A stretch of 64,000 nt of DNA from Pseudoalteromonas piscicida. GTDB lineage: Bacteria; Pseudomonadota; Gammaproteobacteria; Enterobacterales; Alteromonadaceae. Every line of letters begins with the position of its first letter. Position 1 is the first letter of the stretch. The notes beneath the pieces are model-generated. The model was given only the letters and a program-made list of their open reading frames with translations. It had not been told where the DNA came from and did not search any database. The translations under genes were made by a program, and so were the position numbers. The stretch covers positions 3,611,001-3,675,000 of the forward strand of contig NZ_CP011924.1 in the NCBI RefSeq assembly GCF_000238315.3, in the 5' to 3' direction. Below are positions 25,633 to 34,582 of the stretch, in pieces.

Positions 25633-26172
25633 ATGAAGATGAAAGCCGCAAGTTACTTGATGATTATGATAATGCTGGTGGCGTTAGCCAGTTTGTTTGT
25701 ATTGAAGCGCCCTGATGGAAAGCCATGGTTAAATGTAAATTCGTTGACCAACAAGGTTGAGCAGCAGGTAACAGAATTAACGTATCAAGGTGTGACAGCG
25801 CTTGATAAAGTGAAAACACACACGAAGGAGCTTGTGAGTGACGATACTCAACAACCTACATCAGGGGTACAAGTGTATCGTTGGCAGGACGCCAAAGGAC
25901 AATGGCACTACTCTGATAAACCCAATCCAAACGGCGAGTCGCAGCACTATCAATTAGACGAGCGCAAAATTACCGTGATAGCAGCCGAAGACACGAGCAT
26001 TCTGAATAAACAGCCAGAGCAAGCCGTAAGTAAAGAAGCTGCTTCGGCATTACCAACGGCATTAAATCCAAAAGCGGTAAAACAGGTGATGGAAGATGCG
26101 AAAAACATCCAACAGCTGATGGATGATAGAACGAAACAGCTTGAAAAGGCGCTGGAGGAAAACCAGCGTTAA
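25633..26172 (+). CDS. DUF4124 domain protein, single membrane helix
   Basis: 179 residues from ATG 25633 (AAGGA 10 bp upstream); ATG 25609 overlaps the previous stop and is less likely. An N-terminal hydrophobic segment (YLMIMIMLVALASLFVL) anchors it. The DUF4124 motif VYRWQDAKGQWHYSDKPN (about residue 80) is followed by a coiled-coil-like tail (NIQQLMDDRTKQLEKALEEN). It is probably a periplasmic envelope protein of unknown role. Its stop overlaps the stop of the convergent oxidase gene by 4 bp. Confidence 0.8.
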   Translation: MKMKAASYLMIMIMLVALASLFVLKRPDGKPWLNVNSLTNKVEQQVTELTYQGVTALDKVKTHTKELVSDDTQQPTSGVQVYRWQDAKGQWHYSDKPNPNGESQHYQLDERKITVIAAEDTSILNKQPEQAVSKEAASALPTALNPKAVKQVMEDAKNIQQLMDDRTKQLEKALEENQR

Positions 26173-27254
26173 AGTCGTTGTTCAATATATTCTGCAATGG
26201 CGAGGCTTGCGGTCAATCCCGGTGACTCAATCGCCATTAAGTTAACAAAGCCTGATATTCCATGGGTTGCCTCGAACTGAATTACAAAGTCGCTTTGCTT
26301 TTCTTTGCTTAATTTAGGTCTTATCCCAGTGTAATCCGCTGTGAGCCTACTCTCATCCAAAGTTGGCCAGTATCGCTTTATTGCCGCGACAAAGCGCGCT
26401 TTTTGGGAGTCATCAAACTGATAATCAATGTTTTCAATATAGTCGGTATCAGGGCCAAACTTGAGTTGCCCAGCTAAATCTAATGTCGCGTGTACGCCCA
26501 ATCCATGCGTGTTAGGTAGAGGGTAGATGAGCTGTTGAAAAGGGTGCTTACCTTGATAGCGATAGTAACGGCCACGACAATAATAGGCGATGGCTTTGTT
26601 GCTATCACCGGTAATTTTATTGAGCACATCAGGGGCGTTCAGCCCAGCGCTGTTTATCAGCTGGCTACAGCCCATTTCGAACTGCTCGCCATTGCAGCGC
26701 AACGCAACAATAAAATCACTGCCTAATTGCTGTGCGTGCATAAACTCACTTTGCGTCGCAACAATCCCCCCATTACTTTCAATCTCAGCGATGAGTGACA
26801 GCATAAATTGGTGACTGTCTAAAATACCGGTGGAGGGAGAGAATAGTGCGCTATGTATTTTCAAATGGCTGAGCTGTTGAACGATGGTCTTGGATGAAGC
26901 AAAGTCAATATCCGTGACAGAGTTAGCATGGGCACGAGTCTTTATTTGTTCTAGGCTTTGCGCTTCCTCTGCGTTTGTCGCAACAATGAATTTACCGAGT
27001 CGATGAAAGGGGATGTTTAGCTGTTCACAGTGTGTGTAAAGGAGTGCTTTTCCTCGAACGCAGAGCTGGTGCTTTAAGCTACCATAAGGGTAGTAAATGC
27101 CCGCATGGATCACTTCACTATTACGGCTACTTGTATGCTCACCAACACGAGATTCTTTATCGATAACAATAACGCTGCGGCTATGGCTGAGTTTTGCTGC
27201 TATTGCTAAGCCTACAACGCCAGCGCCAATAATTAGAGTGTCGACCTTTTCCAC
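26169..27254 (-). CDS. LhgO-like FAD-dependent oxidoreductase
   Basis: 361 residues of the DAO superfamily: the dinucleotide motif LIIGAGVVGLAIAAKLS at the N-terminus, TSSRNSEVIHAGIYYPYGSLK and the C-terminal GISGFVNLMAIESPGLTASLAIAEYI. These features match L-2-hydroxyglutarate oxidase/dehydrogenase (LhgO, L2HGDH), which clears L-2-hydroxyglutarate with quinone or oxygen as acceptor. Length is a little below E. coli LhgO (422). The substrate is inferred by family. Confidence 0.82.
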   Translation of the reverse strand: MEKVDTLIIGAGVVGLAIAAKLSHSRSVIVIDKESRVGEHTSSRNSEVIHAGIYYPYGSLKHQLCVRGKALLYTHCEQLNIPFHRLGKFIVATNAEEAQSLEQIKTRAHANSVTDIDFASSKTIVQQLSHLKIHSALFSPSTGILDSHQFMLSLIAEIESNGGIVATQSEFMHAQQLGSDFIVALRCNGEQFEMGCSQLINSAGLNAPDVLNKITGDSNKAIAYYCRGRYYRYQGKHPFQQLIYPLPNTHGLGVHATLDLAGQLKFGPDTDYIENIDYQFDDSQKARFVAAIKRYWPTLDESRLTADYTGIRPKLSKEKQSDFVIQFEATHGISGFVNLMAIESPGLTASLAIAEYIEQRL

Positions 27255-27297
27255 AAACTGAGTACCTTCATAAACCTAGACGCTCAGGGTGCAGTAA

Positions 27298-27319
27298 AAC
27301 CAGCCCAATATCAAGCTGG
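27298..27319 (-). terminator. Weak terminator-like hairpin
   Basis: On the minus strand ACCAGC...GCTGGT followed by TTTTAC, just after the 72-residue membrane protein gene. Confidence 0.45.
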
Positions 27320-27325
27320 TATACG

Positions 27326-27544
27326 CTAATCTCGGTGCTCTCGACGCATTAGTAAAATGGTCAGATATATTTTAGTCGGTAAAGAACAAATGAGACCGAG
27401 CGCGACACAGCTCGCACCAATTATAAAACCGCTCGGACCGAGATCATTCAACCAGTCGCTCGTTAACATGGTGTGGCCCGTAAAAATTAAAATCAATCCC
27501 GCTACGATGAGCATATGCAGAGGCCAAAGCTTTTGAGTTGACAC
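27326..27544 (-). CDS. Small two-helix membrane protein
   Basis: 72 residues: helices at about 12-30 (MLIVAGLILIFTGHTML) and 38-60 (GFIIGASCVALGLICSLPTKIYLTILL), with a charged C-terminus RREHRD. No family recognised. The hydrophobic pattern with a basic end fits an inner-membrane protein with the C-terminus in the cytoplasm. A hairpin (ACCACCTCA...TGAGGTGGT, 27548-27588) lies just upstream. Confidence 0.65.
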   Translation of the reverse strand: MSTQKLWPLHMLIVAGLILIFTGHTMLTSDWLNDLGPSGFIIGASCVALGLICSLPTKIYLTILLMRREHRD

Positions 27545-27621
27545 AGTACCACCTCACTATTTTGTGTGTTGCAATAATGATGAGGTGGTTTTGCGTTTTT
27601 GTAGTTGTGATAGATCAAGTT

Positions 27622-28059
27622 TTAGCGTGATACTACGGCGGCGGTCATTCGGGAAATACAGCATAGTTCATTGCGACTGTTAGTGATGCGGATCTCCCAT
27701 ACAGATGAACGTTTACCGAGATGTACAGGTTTAGCAATAGCTGTGAGTATGCCTGTTCTTGATGCTTTTAAGTGATTAGCATTGATCTCCTGCCCTACAC
27801 AGTAGAATTGTTCGGTATCTACAACAAAGTTTGCTGCGTAACTTGCAACGGTTTCCGCTAAAGCAACGTTTGCGCCGCCATGGACCATACCCATAGGGTT
27901 ATGGTGTTCAGGAATGGCTGGCATAGTAGCAACTAAGTAGTCGTCACCCACCTCGCTGATTTCTATCCCTAACGTTTTCATGAGCGTACCTTTACCCGTC
28001 ATGCCATCTTCCAGCTTTTTGCACAACTCTACACTTACGGGTTTGAACCAGATTGCCAT
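27622..28059 (-). CDS. Hotdog-fold acyl-CoA thioesterase, MenI/YdiI-like
   Basis: 145 residues. HNPMGMVHGGANVALAET contains the hotdog signature and catalytic glutamate. GQEINANHLKASRTGILTAIAKPVHLGKRSSVWEI aligns by eye with E. coli YdiI (MenI, 1,4-dihydroxy-2-naphthoyl-CoA hydrolase of the menaquinone pathway). No other menaquinone gene is nearby, and the family is promiscuous, so substrate is uncertain. Confidence 0.85.
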   Translation of the reverse strand: MAIWFKPVSVELCKKLEDGMTGKGTLMKTLGIEISEVGDDYLVATMPAIPEHHNPMGMVHGGANVALAETVASYAANFVVDTEQFYCVGQEINANHLKASRTGILTAIAKPVHLGKRSSVWEIRITNSRNELCCISRMTAAVVSR

Positions 28060-28154
28060 GCTTGTCTCTCTTTTGAATACATATGCTTACATTTTTTTAC
28101 TATGGCGATTTTTTTTCATAGTTACAATCGTTTCATTAACATAAAGGGGAAAGT

Positions 28155-28916
28155 ATGAAAGCATTATCGCTGATAGGACTGTTATTTTATTCAGGCTTCA
28201 GTATAGCCAACTCTCATGAAGTAAGTGTTGGCTTCGGAGAGTTTTTAGAGATTGAGGATGGATTCTTAGGTGTTCAGTATCGACACTATCTTACTGAGTT
28301 AAAGAATGATGGCACACCCTATGGTTTACAGGGGTACCTGCAAAAGAGTAACAACTTCTCTATAGGTGGTTTTAAAAATGATGATTGGCACCTTTACCAA
28401 GCCGATGCTGAATTCTTTATTGGGCGAGACTGGCGAGTTGCTGTAGATGTAACCCAATTTAGAGATGACTCTGCACTTTTTACTGCGACGCGAGATACGA
28501 TAGCGCTGGTCCAAGTGGGACGTTTTGTTAGTGATAATATGCAGCTTGGGGTTACGCTCATCGGTGAGCGCTCAGAATTTGATAACTACGGAGTGGATGA
28601 ACGAGATACAGAAACGGCAATTGCGCCATTTTTTCGTTATACAGAGATTGATAATGGCGTTGGATGGGATGTAAAAATGCAAAAAGTCGCAGCAGACATC
28701 GACTTTTGGCAGGTCCATGCTGGCTATTATTTGGCTAAGAATTGGCAGATATCTGCATCAGCTCGATTACGAGAAGATGATTTTGATCAATCGGTAGTGG
28801 AGTTACAGACTGATTATTGGTTTAGTTCACAATCGGCGCTGAAGTTTGGAATTGGCAGTGCGTTTGATGATGGTGGCATCAATACCATTACGCTGATTTA
28901 CACTCGCAGGTTTTAA
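28155..28916 (+). CDS. Putative outer-membrane beta-barrel protein
   Basis: 253 residues with a signal peptide (MKALSLIGLLFYSGFSIANS). The rest alternates hydrophobic and polar residues in strand-length segments with aromatic girdles (FLGVQYRHYL, DWHLYQADAEFFIG, NWQISASARLR) and ends in an aromatic residue (...LIYTRRF), the outer-membrane barrel insertion signature. Roughly ten to twelve strands seem possible. Family and function unknown. GGGGAAAG precedes the ATG, and an intrinsic terminator follows. Confidence 0.7.
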   Translation: MKALSLIGLLFYSGFSIANSHEVSVGFGEFLEIEDGFLGVQYRHYLTELKNDGTPYGLQGYLQKSNNFSIGGFKNDDWHLYQADAEFFIGRDWRVAVDVTQFRDDSALFTATRDTIALVQVGRFVSDNMQLGVTLIGERSEFDNYGVDERDTETAIAPFFRYTEIDNGVGWDVKMQKVAADIDFWQVHAGYYLAKNWQISASARLREDDFDQSVVELQTDYWFSSQSALKFGIGSAFDDGGINTITLIYTRRF

Positions 28917-28942
28917 AAAAGACGGCCGGTGCCGTCTTTTCC
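28915..28942. terminator. Bidirectional intrinsic terminator
   Basis: AAAAGACGGC-CGGT-GCCGTCTTTT, a 10-bp stem shared by the convergent barrel and aconitase genes. Confidence 0.92.
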
Positions 28943-28965
28943 ATTAAAGTATTGCCAAAAGAGGC

Positions 28966-31701
28966 CTATAGCATTTGTCTTAAGACGTACTGTAAAATTC
29001 CCCCATGTTGGTAGTACTCCCACTCTTTAGGGGTATCGATCCGGATATCCGCCGAAAACTTGATTTCTTTGCCATCCGCATTCGTTGCCGTGACTATCAC
29101 TTCGGTTGATGTGTCGTATATCCCTTCAATTTCAAACTCTTCTTCGCCAGTTAATCCTAGCTCTTCGTGGCCATCATCTGGTTTAAATTGTAGCGGCAAC
29201 ACTCCCATACCAATGAGGTTCGAACGGTGAATACGTTCGTAGCTTTTAGCAAGTACGGCCTTAATCCCAAGTAGTAAAGACCCTTTAGCGGCCCAGTCTC
29301 GTGATGAACCCGTGCCGTACTCACTGCCCGCGAGTACAACGAGTGGCGTATTCCGCTGCTGATATTGCTCTGCCGCATCGAAAATACTCATAAGTTCGCC
29401 CTCAGGTAATAGGCGGGTAATACCACCCTCGGTACCTGGAGCCAATTGATTGCGTAAGCGTACGTTTGCAAACGTACCTCGCATCATGACTTCGTGGTTA
29501 CCACGACGCGAACCATAAGAGTTAAAATCAGCTTGCTTCACTCCTTGCGCTTGTAAATACTCCCCTGCTGGTGCCGAAGCTTTAATATTACCCGCTGGAG
29601 AAATGTGGTCAGTCGTCACTGAGTCGCCCAGTTTAGCGAGACAGCGTGCGCCTTTGATACTTGGGATCCCTGGTGGCTCTTTACTCATATCATCAAAGAA
29701 AGGGGCTTTTCGAATATAAGTAGAGCTATCTTGCCAATCATAGCGCTCACTCTGATTTACCGCGATTTGTTGCCAATGTTGGTCGCCTTGGTAAACGTCT
29801 GCATAGTTCTTCTCAAACATGGCTTGTGTGACTGTCTGAGACACAAGTTCACTGACTTCAGAGACTGATGGCCAAATGTCTTTTAAGAACACATCCTGGC
29901 CATCATCGGTTTGGCACAATGGCTCATTGTAGACATCGATATCAGTGCGACCTGCAAGTGCATAGGCAACGACAAGTGGCGGCGAGGCGAGGAAGTTCAT
30001 TTTAACATCTTGGTGGATCCGTCCCTCAAAGTTGCGGTTTCCTGATAAGATGGAACTGACAACCAGCTGATGTTTAACGATGGCTTCGTTAATTTCTTTT
30101 GGTAAGGGGCCTGAATTGCCGATACAAGTCGTACAGCCATAGCCCACTAAATCAAAACCAAGTTCAGCAAGTGGCTCCAATAGGTCGGCTTGTTTTAGGT
30201 AATCGGTAACTACTTTTGAGCCAGGAGCCAATGAGGTTTTCACCCAGGGCTTAGGTTTTAAGCCAAGTGCCTTGGCTTTTTGTGCAACAAGGCCTGCGGC
30301 AAGAATAACACTTGGATTAGAGGTGTTTGTGCAACTTGTGATAGCGGCAATAACACAGGCGCCATCGACCAATTCAAACTCTTGATCTTTAAATTTAACC
30401 TTACCGACGCCAAGCGTTGCGGGCTCATCTTGATCGACTCGAGAAGTCCCGCCTTCACCAACAGTACGAGCTTCATCTTGATCTGACACGGCATTTTTTT
30501 CACTGCGCTCATGTTGGAATTCACCCAAATGGGCTTGAATTGTTTTGCCTGCGTCATTGAGAGGAATTCTATCTTGTGGGCGCTTAGGACCTGCAAGACT
30601 AGGAACCACTGTCGCTAAGTCTAGTGTTAATACGTCGGTGTAAAGTGGTTCATCTCCAGGTTCTCGCCACATGCCTTGATGCTTGGCATAACCTTCGATT
30701 AATGCAATTTTTTCTTCATCACGATTGGTTAGTCGTAGATACTCCAAGGTTTCGTTATCAATGGGGAAGATACCGCAGGTTGCCCCGTATTCAGGTGCCA
30801 TGTTGGCGATAGTGGCACGATCGGCAAGTGGTAAGTCAGCTAAACCATCCCCAAAGAATTCGACAAACTTACCCACTACGCCGTGTTCACGTAGCATTTG
30901 TGTCACGGTGAGTACCAGATCGGTTGCGGTTGTGCCTTCAGGCAGCTGTCCTTCAAGTTTAAAACCAACGACCTGAGGAATGAGCAGTGAAATTGGCTGA
31001 CCAAGCATAGCGGCTTCGGCCTCGATACCGCCTACGCCCCAACCTAAAATGCCAAGGCCGTTGATCATTGTTGTATGAGAGTCAGTACCCACTAATGTAT
31101 CAGGGTAGGCGAATGGCATACCATCGATTTCTTTTTCGAATACGACACGTGCTAAATACTCTAGGTTAACTTGGTGCACGATCCCGGTTGCGGGTGGCAC
31201 CACTTTTAGATTGTCAAACGCGCCTTGCCCCCAGCGCAAAAATTCATAGCGCTCTTTGTTGCGTTGGTATTCTAACTTAGCATTAAGATCAAAGGTGCCA
31301 TCGTGACCATATTCGTCTACTTGTACTGAGTGGTCTATGACCATTTCAGCGGGTGATAAAGGGTTGATTTTGTTGGGATCACCACCGAGTTTTGCCATGG
31401 CATCACGCATTGCTGCAAGGTCCACGATAGCTGGTACGCCTGTAAAATCTTGCATCACGACGCGCGCGGGCGTGAAAGCAACTTCTTTACTTGGTTTATC
31501 TTCCGGCTTCCAGTTGAGTAAGGCATCGATGTCTTGAGCAGTCACGTTTTTGCCATCTTCATGACGCAGTAAATTTTCTAATAAAATTTTAAGCGAAAAC
31601 GGTAATCTTCTTGCCCTATCGCTTAAAGCTGGAAGTGAGTGAATATGGACCTGACGCTCGCCGACGGTAAGCTGAGCCAGGGTGTTATATGAATTATTCA
31701 T
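28966..31701 (-). CDS. acnA: Aconitate hydratase A
   Basis: 911 residues from ATG 31701 ([14 protein letters not shown]), preceded by GGAAAGGG. An in-frame extension to 31770 translates a repeat-like sequence and is not believed. The [4Fe-4S] ligands are in [12 protein letters not shown] and [11 protein letters not shown]; the swivel domain has [17 protein letters not shown] and [10 protein letters not shown]. It isomerises citrate and isocitrate in the TCA cycle and is also an RNA-binding protein as apo-enzyme in enterics. The variable linker ([19 protein letters not shown]...) is a little long and acidic. Confidence 0.96.
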   Translation of the reverse strand: MNNSYNTLAQLTVGERQVHIHSLPALSDRARRLPFSLKILLENLLRHEDGKNVTAQDIDALLNWKPEDKPSKEVAFTPARVVMQDFTGVPAIVDLAAMRDAMAKLGGDPNKINPLSPAEMVIDHSVQVDEYGHDGTFDLNAKLEYQRNKERYEFLRWGQGAFDNLKVVPPATGIVHQVNLEYLARVVFEKEIDGMPFAYPDTLVGTDSHTTMINGLGILGWGVGGIEAEAAMLGQPISLLIPQVVGFKLEGQLPEGTTATDLVLTVTQMLREHGVVGKFVEFFGDGLADLPLADRATIANMAPEYGATCGIFPIDNETLEYLRLTNRDEEKIALIEGYAKHQGMWREPGDEPLYTDVLTLDLATVVPSLAGPKRPQDRIPLNDAGKTIQAHLGEFQHERSEKNAVSDQDEARTVGEGGTSRVDQDEPATLGVGKVKFKDQEFELVDGACVIAAITSCTNTSNPSVILAAGLVAQKAKALGLKPKPWVKTSLAPGSKVVTDYLKQADLLEPLAELGFDLVGYGCTTCIGNSGPLPKEINEAIVKHQLVVSSILSGNRNFEGRIHQDVKMNFLASPPLVVAYALAGRTDIDVYNEPLCQTDDGQDVFLKDIWPSVSEVSELVSQTVTQAMFEKNYADVYQGDQHWQQIAVNQSERYDWQDSSTYIRKAPFFDDMSKEPPGIPSIKGARCLAKLGDSVTTDHISPAGNIKASAPAGEYLQAQGVKQADFNSYGSRRGNHEVMMRGTFANVRLRNQLAPGTEGGITRLLPEGELMSIFDAAEQYQQRNTPLVVLAGSEYGTGSSRDWAAKGSLLLGIKAVLAKSYERIHRSNLIGMGVLPLQFKPDDGHEELGLTGEEEFEIEGIYDTSTEVIVTATNADGKEIKFSADIRIDTPKEWEYYQHGGILQYVLRQML

Positions 31702-31717
31702 GCTTGACCCTTTCCTT

Positions 31718-31830
31718 ATACCAACTGCACTTAAGATTTGCTCTATATAAGAGGGCAGTAGAGCATCCAATTAAGTGAATTGGTTTTGTTCTAAAAATGC
31801 AAAACAAGGTGCATAGAATGTACCAGTTGC
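31718..31830. repeat. Degenerate relative of the MITE-like termini
   Basis: ATACCAACTGCACTTAAG at 31718 resembles the left end of the 12898-13106 element, and TACCAGTTGCAG at about 31821-31832 partly mirrors it. The interior differs and contains CCAATT-AAGTG-AATTGG. It lies immediately upstream of acnA and may hold its promoter. Weakly supported. Confidence 0.35.
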
Positions 31831-31969
31831 AGACTTGCCGTTTTTTTGTACTGCTATAGTCCTAGTGTTGATTGGGGACTTTTTCAAGGGGGAAGTGCAC
31901 TTTCGCGAGGCATCGGTGCACTAAAAAGGTGAGCATTTTTGTAATTAAATACGTCAGCGTGTGGGATTG

Positions 31970-32338
31970 CTAGCCAAAGGAAATGGGTTTTCGGCCTGTA
32001 TTTTTGTCCACTTGTGTGTAAGATTTTCCTGACTTTTGTCGTTTTTTCTTACTCGGCGTTGGTGCCGTTTCGGCGCGTGGAGTGGCAACTGCTCGCGATT
32101 GCGGCGTAGCATCAGGTGCTAAGGTTAAATGAAATTCATCACCATCAAAATGCAGAATATCGCCTGAATAAATCTTTTTACGTTTTTGTGTACATATTTC
32201 ATCGTTGACTGCTACATAACCTTCAGTGATCAATAACTTAGCATGTCCGCCAGTTTCTGCTAAGTCGAGCACTTTCAAAAGGTTACACAATTCTATCGGC
32301 TCTTCTTCGAGCTCAATTTCAATAAACCCATCTTGCAT
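31970..32338 (-). CDS. S4 domain RNA-binding protein, YbcJ-like
   Basis: 122 residues. The N-terminal ~70 residues form an S4 domain (IELCNLLKVLDLAETGGHAKLLITEGYVAVNDEICTQKRKKIYSGDIL), the compact YbcJ type. The C-terminal extension is basic and low complexity (TPSKKKRQKSGKSYTQVDKNTGRKPISFG), likely a disordered RNA-binding tail. A role in RNA or ribosome metabolism is presumed from the domain. Confidence 0.85.
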   Translation of the reverse strand: MQDGFIEIELEEEPIELCNLLKVLDLAETGGHAKLLITEGYVAVNDEICTQKRKKIYSGDILHFDGDEFHLTLAPDATPQSRAVATPRAETAPTPSKKKRQKSGKSYTQVDKNTGRKPISFG

Positions 32339-32536
32339 TTTAATAACCTCAACGTGCCGTATTTACCTAACACAGCCAGTGTCTTATTGCCTTATACGAC
32401 AGTATATAAAATTACTATGGTGAATGACGAAACTTTTTCGTTAAATCCGAGGTCTTTAACATTATTGAAGCATTTGGTGTGTATCTTGCAGGCCGACCAC
32501 GCGATTTGTTTTTATCAGTATTTTATGGAGGCAACG

Positions 32537-32806
32537 ATGGGTATTCGCACAGCATTAAGAAAAGAGCTTATGAACGTTGATAAGACAGATCTAATGACCG
32601 CGGATGATGTACGTCACTATGTCAATGAGTCTCTCACGCAAGCCAAGGATAAGCTCTCTGTCATCTCTCGATTTAATGAGCATCATAGCCAGGTGCAAGC
32701 CGGGCTGCCAAGTCAGGAGCGGCATCTACGTCATCAACAGCATCGATTGTTTAAAGATATTCTCTACCCAAAAGCGTCTGTTGAAAATTGGTTGTCTAGG
32801 TGTTAA
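32537..32806 (+). CDS. Small hypothetical protein, 89 aa
   Basis: The start at 32537 (MGIRTALRKELMNVDKTD) has GGAGG 5 bp upstream. Longer frames starting at 32417 or 32333 contain cysteine-rich, unlikely N-termini. The protein is short, charged and probably helical (DVRHYVNESLTQAKDKLSVISRFNEHHSQV), with a polar C-terminus. Not a family I recognise. A 130-residue version beginning at ATG 32417 cannot be excluded. Confidence 0.55.
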   Translation: MGIRTALRKELMNVDKTDLMTADDVRHYVNESLTQAKDKLSVISRFNEHHSQVQAGLPSQERHLRHQQHRLFKDILYPKASVENWLSRC

Positions 32807-32890
32807 TTTGAAGTATTAATAAGACTGAGGTAGAAGTGTACTTCCCAGATTAGGTGCACTTCAAACCGAGGCGTAACACCAAGGATGACA

Positions 32891-33553
32891 ATGCAACGTA
32901 TTTTCGCAATTGCTACTTTATTATTGAGTGGCTGTAGCACCCAAACCCTACATATCTTTGAATCCGGTCTTGATGAAGATACTAGAGCTAACTTAGTTCA
33001 AGCGCTAGAAAAGCGAGATATTCATTATCGTTTTACCGAGCTTCCCGTACCGCTACAATATGAGAGCGCACAATTAAATATTCCACCGATGACTTCTGGC
33101 GACAATTGGCTTAGGGATATCGAATATGTGGTGAAAAAGATTGGTTTTGATACCCTGACAATTTCAGAATTTAATATGGAAGGGCACCGTTATACACCGA
33201 ATAACGCGGGGTTGTATCTGGTGCAAAACAGAGCTGCTCAAGCATTGCCAGATCTATTGTTTGCCCACCAATGTAAAGATGATTCTATCCAATTGCAGCT
33301 GAAACCCAATGGTCATTGGCAGCAGGTTGGCACTGAGTATCGGGGGCGTTGGACATATGAAAGTAATTCTCTCACGCTCACATGGCGTGAGAAACCCGAG
33401 CAGCACCCCTACCAACAAGTGTATGCCGAGCGCGAACATACAGTGCAGACATTACAAGGGCCCAAGCCTGCAAAAACATTTACCCGCCAGCAGCTTTTCG
33501 ATGGACCAGTGCCGGTCTTTAACTGTAACTTACAAGTGATCTTTGCTGAGTGA
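32891..33553 (+). CDS. Putative lipoprotein of unknown function
   Basis: 220 residues from ATG 32891, where AAGGA spacing is best; ATG 32885 also fits. The signal ends in the lipobox LLSGC. The mature sequence starts STQTLHIFESGLDEDTRANLVQALEKRDIHYRF, reminiscent of alpha/beta folds used to sense or bind small ligands. The C-terminal half (GHWQQVGTEYRGRWTYESNSLTLTWREK) is beta-rich. No family assigned. It converges with, and overlaps by 24 bp, the iron-type binding protein gene. Confidence 0.7.
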   Translation: MQRIFAIATLLLSGCSTQTLHIFESGLDEDTRANLVQALEKRDIHYRFTELPVPLQYESAQLNIPPMTSGDNWLRDIEYVVKKIGFDTLTISEFNMEGHRYTPNNAGLYLVQNRAAQALPDLLFAHQCKDDSIQLQLKPNGHWQQVGTEYRGRWTYESNSLTLTWREKPEQHPYQQVYAEREHTVQTLQGPKPAKTFTRQQLFDGPVPVFNCNLQVIFAE

Positions 33554-34537
33554 GTTAATAACTCGCTGGGCTCGTGTCACTTGCTGCAGACCGAGCTTCA
33601 CTTGTTTCGTGGCGGGAACAAATGGAGCCGGAGCCATGTTCGAGCTCTGGATCACAGGATATTCATGAAGCAAATTAGCATACATGGACTGAGTGCTTGG
33701 TTTCAGCAAGAAATCAATAAATAGCTCGGCATTGTGTGCATTGGGTGAGTGCTTTGCTATCGCAACCGTGGTGGTAGAAATAGGCGTTTTTCCCGAGTGC
33801 ATTTTCAGAAAGTGGATCTCTAGTTGTTCGGCAAGTGCCTTATCGCGCTTATTTTCGGAGTGCTGCATCATGCTCCAGTAATAGTGATTCGCCAGCGCAA
33901 ATTCACATTGACCTTGTGCAAGCGCTCGTAGTTGCTCTCTATCTCCTCCCACAGGGCGTTTTGCTAATAGCGTATTAGCGTGATTGAGCCATGAGGAGTC
34001 ATTGCTATTTGAAGAAGCATAGAGGCTCGATGCTAACGTCAAGTTATAACTATGAGACCACTGGCGAATGCAAAACTTACCCTTGTAAAGCGCTTTATCT
34101 AAATCCGAAAAGTGCTCCGGCAACGGTGTTGAAACGCCTTTTTTACGGAATAATGCGCGTGTCCTTATCGAAACACTGATCCACCGCTTATCATCATCCT
34201 TCAGTTCATGATTTACTGCTTGCCAATTTGTGATCTTGTCGATAGGACGCAGTAGTGCTTTGTAATCATGCAACTGAATTAGATCTGAGGTGAGCAACAC
34301 ATCGGCCTTTGAGTCGGCGCCATCGCTTTTGAGACGCTCAAGCAGTTGTGCTGATTTGCCATTTACTAGGTTTACGGTGAGCCCAGTCTCTTTTTCAAAT
34401 GCTTGGAGGACAGGTTGAATTAATTCATATTTTCTAAATGAATAGACGTTTACTTGCGAGGTGTGGGGCTGCTTTGCAACCGCTTGACCAAAATGTACCC
34501 AAAAGAGCAAAAAAAGGAAAAGTTTACTTTTATTCAT
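33530..34537 (-). CDS. Iron(III)-type ABC transporter substrate-binding protein
   Basis: 335 residues with a signal peptide (MNKSKLFLFLLFWVHFGQAVA). VNVYSFRKYELIQPVLQAFEKETGLTVNLVNGKSAQLLERLKSDGADSKADVLL is typical of FbpA/FutA periplasmic ferric-binding proteins. No permease or ATPase gene is adjacent. The leader shows no ribosome site, because a Fur-like box abuts the start codon. It diverges from a GGDEF-EAL gene 45 bp away and overlaps a lipoprotein gene at its 3' end. Confidence 0.85.
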   Translation of the reverse strand: MNKSKLFLFLLFWVHFGQAVAKQPHTSQVNVYSFRKYELIQPVLQAFEKETGLTVNLVNGKSAQLLERLKSDGADSKADVLLTSDLIQLHDYKALLRPIDKITNWQAVNHELKDDDKRWISVSIRTRALFRKKGVSTPLPEHFSDLDKALYKGKFCIRQWSHSYNLTLASSLYASSNSNDSSWLNHANTLLAKRPVGGDREQLRALAQGQCEFALANHYYWSMMQHSENKRDKALAEQLEIHFLKMHSGKTPISTTTVAIAKHSPNAHNAELFIDFLLKPSTQSMYANLLHEYPVIQSSNMAPAPFVPATKQVKLGLQQVTRAQRVINSLSKDHL

Positions 34538-34539
34538 TG

Positions 34540-34558
34540 CAAATAAGAATTATTATCG
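34540..34558. promoter_or_regulatory. Fur-like box between the binding protein and GGDEF-EAL genes
   Basis: Read on the minus strand, GATAATAATTCTTATTTGC matches the Fur consensus GATAATGATAATCATTATC at 13 of 19 positions. It lies 3-21 bp upstream of the binding-protein start and 25 bp upstream of the divergent ATG. Confidence 0.5.
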
Positions 34559-34582
34559 AATGGGTGTAGCATACAATGTTCG

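Noticed and set aside
31702..31770. N-terminal extension of aconitase
   Set aside because: The extra 23 codons translate repeat-like sequence, and ATG 31701 has its own ribosome site and matches the family start.
32333..32536. 68-codon N-terminal extension of the 89-residue protein
   Set aside because: Cysteine-rich, low-plausibility sequence overlapping the S4 gene's start; the internal ATG has an ideal GGAGG.
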